A program made the translations under genes and the position numbers. The notes below the pieces were generated by a model. The model was not told the origin of the DNA. It did not search any database and saw only the letters and a list, made by a program, of their open reading frames with translations. 17,081 nucleotides of DNA from DATBMY01 sp036554605 (GTDB taxonomy: Bacteria > Acidobacteriota > Blastocatellia > UBA7656). The stretch is taken from positions 1 to 17,081 of the forward strand of contig DATBMY010000123.1 of NCBI GenBank assembly GCA_036554605.1, in the 5' to 3' direction. Below, piece by piece: positions 14,102-17,081 of the stretch (within the stretch, counting starts at the first letter, position 1; each line of letters begins with the position of its first letter).

Positions 14102-15298
14102 TTATCCGCTCGCTTCTTTTAAGAGTCGCTCGCCGATAAGAGCCAGGGCAGAGTAGCTGATGTCTCGGCTCAGTTTTTCAGGTCTGGCGGCGGGTGCGGT
14201 TGCGATCTCGCGAATCTCGCGCCACTCGTCGAGCGGCACGGACAGGAATGCGTGAACAATGCGAGGGTCGAAGTGCTCGCCCGCGCACTTCACCAGCTCC
14301 TCGGCCGCGGCCTCGAACGGCTGGCCCGCCCGGTAAGGCCGGTCAGACGTTATCGCGTCGACCGCGTCGGCTACGGCGAATATACGCGCGCCCAGGCATA
14401 TATGCTCGCCGCGCATGCTTTGCGGGTAGCCGCTGCCGTCGAATCGCTCGTGGTGCTGGGCGACTATCTGGCTTGCGCCTTCTAAAAACTCTATACCTCT
14501 GAGTATCTGCGCGCCGTATTCCACGTGCCGGCGCATATGACGCCATTCTTCTTCGGTGAGCGCCCCGCGCTTGAGCAGTATGTGGTCGGGTATGCCGATC
14601 TTGCCTATGTCATGAAGGAGCGCGCCCTGTTCGAGCGTGACAAGGTCCGGGCCCGCGAGCCCCAGCAGCCTCCCTAGCTTGAGGCAATAAGTCACTACGC
14701 GCTCGGAATGGCCGCCCGTCTCAATATCGCGCGCTTCGAGCGTCGCCGCCAGGGCCCTCAGCGTCGCGCGATAATTGACGTACAGCTTTTCGAGCGTGGC
14801 GTTGAGGCTGGAGTTGGCGTGGCTCAGTTCCTCAGTGCGCAGACTCACCAGCTCTTGAAGGTGCTGCTCGTAGAGGCGGTTGGCTTTCAGAAGCGACTGG
14901 TGGCGCAGCGCGCGCTCGACCGACGCCTCGACATCCGAGAGGTTGAATGGTTTCGTGACGTAATCGAACCCGCCGCGTCGCATCGCCTCGATTGCGCTCT
15001 GGATGTTCAGATTCCCCGAGATCATTATGACCACACTGTCGCGACAGGATGTGGTTATCTCTTCTAGAAGCTCGAGCCCGCTCATCCCCGGCATCATTAT
15101 GTCGCTCATTACCAGATCGAAGCTCTCGCGCTTCAACAGGGCGAGCGCTTCGACGGCGCTGCGGGCGGTCTGACAATCGTACTGGTCCGACAAAAGCGAG
15201 TAGAGCACGGATACTATTCCCGGCTCGTCGTCGACTATAAGCAGCCTCGGCGTTCTACCTGAATTGAATTCCAAACGTGCCCCCAAAGTTTCGACCAT
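14102..15298 (-). CDS. Response regulator with HD-GYP phosphodiesterase output (RpfG type)
   Basis: A 398-residue cytosolic two-domain protein. The receiver (about 18-135) has VDDE (Asp23/Asp24), phospho-acceptor Asp66 in VMSDIMMPG and Lys116 in TKP. A helical, coiled-coil-like linker (about 135-175) leads to the HD-GYP domain (about 175-355). That domain has GGHSERV (195-201), LLHDIGKIGIPD with His229/Asp230, and HHERFDGSGYP (282-292), so the metal ligands and the GYP motif are intact. Such domains hydrolyse cyclic di-GMP, and activity would be set by phosphorylation of the receiver. The gene lies 15 bp upstream of the hybrid kinase on the same strand and is presumably its partner. The ATG at 15298 lacks a clear ribosome site. 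TTG at residue 9, preceded by GGGGG, is an alternative. No GGDEF protein is in the window. Confidence 0.93.
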   Translation of the reverse strand: MVETLGARLEFNSGRTPRLLIVDDEPGIVSVLYSLLSDQYDCQTARSAVEALALLKRESFDLVMSDIMMPGMSGLELLEEITTSCRDSVVIMISGNLNIQSAIEAMRRGGFDYVTKPFNLSDVEASVERALRHQSLLKANRLYEQHLQELVSLRTEELSHANSSLNATLEKLYVNYRATLRALAATLEARDIETGGHSERVVTYCLKLGRLLGLAGPDLVTLEQGALLHDIGKIGIPDHILLKRGALTEEEWRHMRRHVEYGAQILRGIEFLEGASQIVAQHHERFDGSGYPQSMRGEHICLGARIFAVADAVDAITSDRPYRAGQPFEAAAEELVKCAGEHFDPRIVHAFLSVPLDEWREIREIATAPAARPEKLSRDISYSALALIGERLLKEASG

Positions 15299-15509
15299 TT
15301 GAAAAAAGCGCGGACAGATTCCGGCTCACCACGTCATTGGCGAAGCCTTTCGCTCGCCGGTCATGCGGACGCGGGGTGCTAGCGAGGGCGGCAATGATGT
15401 AAGAGAAATCTCCTGGGGGTCCCGGGGATGTTAGTATATCGGCGGGGAGTTGGCAATACTTTTTTCTACAAAACTCCTTAGCTGCCGCCTGTTTAGGAGT
15501 GGATGCGAG
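15299..15509. promoter_or_regulatory. Intergenic leader between FHA gene and response regulator
   Basis: This 211-base gap has no convincing gene. Downstream of the promoter candidate (separate entry) the minus-strand leader would be about 120 bases long. It contains overlapping stems (GGCGA/TCGCC nested with CCGGC/GCCGG, about 15318-15361) and a small CGGA-ATCTG-TCCG hairpin followed by CGCGCTTTTTT just before the regulator ATG. The last element resembles a weak terminator or attenuator. AAGGAG at 15480-15475 on the minus strand has no usable start behind it. Confidence 0.35.
15428..15456 (-). promoter_or_regulatory. Candidate sigma70 promoter for the regulator-kinase operon
   Basis: On the minus strand TTGCCA (15456-15451, 5 of 6 to TTGACA) is followed after 17 bp by TAACAT (15433-15428, 4 of 6 to TATAAT, keeping T1, A2, A5 and T6). 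The start of transcription would be near 15421, giving a leader of about 120 bases before the regulator ATG. This would allow the two-component pair to be transcribed separately from the FHA gene. Confidence 0.45.
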
Positions 15510-17081
15510 CTACTGGCCGTCGGCCAGGTCTATTTTCATGTAGCGCCCGCCCGTCCCCACGATGAATAGGAATTCGCGGCCCGCAAGCCTCACGGGCGTG
15601 ATCCCTTCCGGCTTCAGCTCGGTCGCCAGCTCCAGCATCTTGCGCAGCGTCGTCTCTCCGCTCGCGGTGTTTGCCGAAGGCTTCCACTCCCATAGCGCAA
15701 AGCCGCCGGGCCCCTGGCCGAGTGTCGGCCCGGAGATTATATAGAAAGTATTTGCCTCGAACCCGCGCTGTATGTCGCGTATGCCCCCGCCTTCGAGCGA
15801 CAGCGGGATTGGCTGTCCGCCCAGTTGCAGCGACTCGCGCGAAAACTGTTTCGGGTTGAATTTCAGCGGCACTACGAGCGCGTTGCCGAAGGCGAGCGGC
15901 GACCTCAACCCGAGCAGCAACCTGTTATTGCTATCTTCCCACGCGATGCCTTCAATGTTGATCCCGCCCGCGTTGCCTTCCTTGTCGGAGGCCGCCTTAA
16001 GCTCGGGCACGTTCTCGATCAAGAATCCGCGAAGGTCCGTCACGGTATCGCCTTCGCCTTGAACGGCAGGGCCGGCCGGGTCTAGGTAGAAGCGAACGAG
16101 CGCGTTCGACGAGCCGCCATCCGCGTGCGACTGCGACCCGACTACATAAAAGAATGAGCCGTCGGAGGTCATCCCTTCGGGGTCGGCTATCTGCATGGGG
16201 ACCTTGAGCGACTGGACCTCGGTGCCGGGGACCTGGCCTCCCTCATTTATCGGCATCCAGAATAACTCGGACGGGTGGCCGCCCAGCACGAAGAATACTT
16301 TATCGCTGTTCGGCAGGTGGTATACGCCGGATGATTCGACATCGCCCTGCGGCCCGACAAACGACATGGTCCGGCCCGGCGTGGCCACCTTTATTGCGGG
16401 CTTCTGAGTCGTGTTAGGATCCGCGGGCGGATTCTGTTGTTGCGGCGACATGCTCCTTTGAACGACGTAAAGCGCGAGCACTACCGAAAGCAGCGCCGCC
16501 ACGACCTGCGCAATTACTCGGCTCACCGCGCCCACGTATGCGGCCCTCAAGCGGTCGTCCTTCTTATCCTTCTTCTTCTTCTTCTCGGCCTTATCTTTAT
16601 CCGGCGTCGCATCGACCGGCGCCGCCAGCGCCGCCGGGGCGCCGCCCGGCGCTATGTTCGACGCGGGCGGTATCGCTCCGGGCGTAATGGGAATCTCGGG
16701 AGATGGCGGGCGCGGCCCGCCTGCCTGCGCCGGGGCCTTGCCCGAGTTCGCAAGCTGTGCCCGGACCTTGATCTCTTCGAGGCTTTCGACCGAAAGCGAG
16801 GCGGTGATGTTGGCGCGAATCTCGCCCGGGTTTCTGAAGGTCAGGACGGTCTGGCCGAGCTGTATCGAATCGCCGTGCGAGAGCGGCCGCGCCTGTGTGC
16901 CGAGCCGCTCGCCGTTGACGAAGGTGCCGTTGCGGCTTCCCAGATCGACTATGCTGTAAGCGCCGTCGCGCGTAATCAATATGGCGTGCGTATTGCTCAC
17001 GGTCTGGTCGGTAAGGACTATATCGTTATGCGGCGCCTTACCTATCTCGACTTCGTTCTTGCGAATAGAGTATTCGAGGGT
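15510..17081 (-). CDS. FHA domain - transmembrane - DUF3616-like propeller protein (N-terminus off right edge)
   Basis: The frame is open from the window edge to the stop, giving 523 residues without the native start. A GTG at 17000 lies inside the FHA domain and is not the start. Visible residues about 3-86 are an FHA phosphothreonine-binding domain: IGK (13-15), VSNTH with Ser29 and His32, and SRNGTFVNG (49-57). A Pro/Ala-rich linker follows, then a Lys-rich run (about 165-175, KKKKKDKK), one membrane helix (about 188-207) and an outer domain of about 300 residues. NIEGIAWED, LLGLRSP and GGIRDI...IISGPTLG in that domain resemble the DUF3616 beta-propeller family. Positive charges before the helix place FHA in the cytosol and the propeller in the periplasm. 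The partner Ser/Thr kinase is not in the window. The DUF3616 match is from memory of the motifs, so it is less certain than FHA. Confidence 0.82.
   Translation of the reverse strand, partial: TLEYSIRKNEVEIGKAPHNDIVLTDQTVSNTHAILITRDGAYSIVDLGSRNGTFVNGERLGTQARPLSHGDSIQLGQTVLTFRNPGEIRANITASLSVESLEEIKVRAQLANSGKAPAQAGGPRPPSPEIPITPGAIPPASNIAPGGAPAALAAPVDATPDKDKAEKKKKKDKKDDRLRAAYVGAVSRVIAQVVAALLSVVLALYVVQRSMSPQQQNPPADPNTTQKPAIKVATPGRTMSFVGPQGDVESSGVYHLPNSDKVFFVLGGHPSELFWMPINEGGQVPGTEVQSLKVPMQIADPEGMTSDGSFFYVVGSQSHADGGSSNALVRFYLDPAGPAVQGEGDTVTDLRGFLIENVPELKAASDKEGNAGGINIEGIAWEDSNNRLLLGLRSPLAFGNALVVPLKFNPKQFSRESLQLGGQPIPLSLEGGGIRDIQRGFEANTFYIISGPTLGQGPGGFALWEWKPSANTASGETTLRKMLELATELKPEGITPVRLAGREFLFIVGTGGRYMKIDLADGQ

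Noticed and set aside
15299..15421. Cyclic-di-GMP riboswitch before the HD-GYP gene
   Set aside because: I could not find the conserved core of GEMM-type riboswitches in the leader.

Overview
The window (about 17 kb, GC-rich) looks like ordinary chromosome from a Gram-negative soil-type bacterium. The mix of a secreted S9 peptidase, a multi-GAF hybrid kinase, an HD-GYP regulator, an FtsX/LolD/CrtC-like export set and an FHA-propeller protein, with frequent ATA isoleucine codons in a GC-rich genome, would fit Acidobacteriota (perhaps Blastocatellia). That placement is inference from gene content, not from a marker gene. I see no rRNA, tRNA, CRISPR array, integrase, transposase or prophage gene.

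Layout. Positions 1-432 (minus): the first 144 codons of a 6-phosphofructokinase, running off the left edge. 596-2617 (minus): a secreted S9 prolyl-oligopeptidase-type peptidase with a clear intrinsic terminator behind it. 2828-4927 (plus): a rhodanese-domain protein, then a DHA2 (EmrB/QacA) drug efflux transporter, probably one transcript from a promoter near 2748-2776. 4939-9390 (minus): a three-gene set of LolD/MacB-type ATPase, ten-helix FtsX-type permease and secreted CrtC/AttH-like lipocalin-domain protein, whose genes overlap one another. 9391-9577 holds a four-copy octamer tandem repeat and a row of small hairpins, one of which may terminate the kinase transcript. 9578-15298 (minus): an REC-HD-GYP response regulator followed 15 bp later by a 1502-residue soluble hybrid histidine kinase (5 GAF, 2 PAS, HisKA, HATPase, REC). 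15510-17081 (minus): the C-terminal 523 residues of an FHA-transmembrane-DUF3616-like propeller protein that runs off the right edge.

How the parts may work together: the FHA protein, the regulator and the kinase form a signalling block on one strand. Phosphothreonine recognition, phosphorelay and cyclic-di-GMP hydrolysis are each indicated by conserved residues, but no diguanylate cyclase or Ser/Thr kinase lies inside the window. The ABC set resembles systems that move lipids or lipid-like substrates out of the inner membrane to a dedicated periplasmic lipocalin-fold protein.

The most unusual items are the FHA-TM-propeller fusion, a short ORF with a strong ribosome site overlapping the efflux pump start, and the tandem octamers upstream of the ABC operon. 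No wholly new system is evident; the core genes belong to known families.
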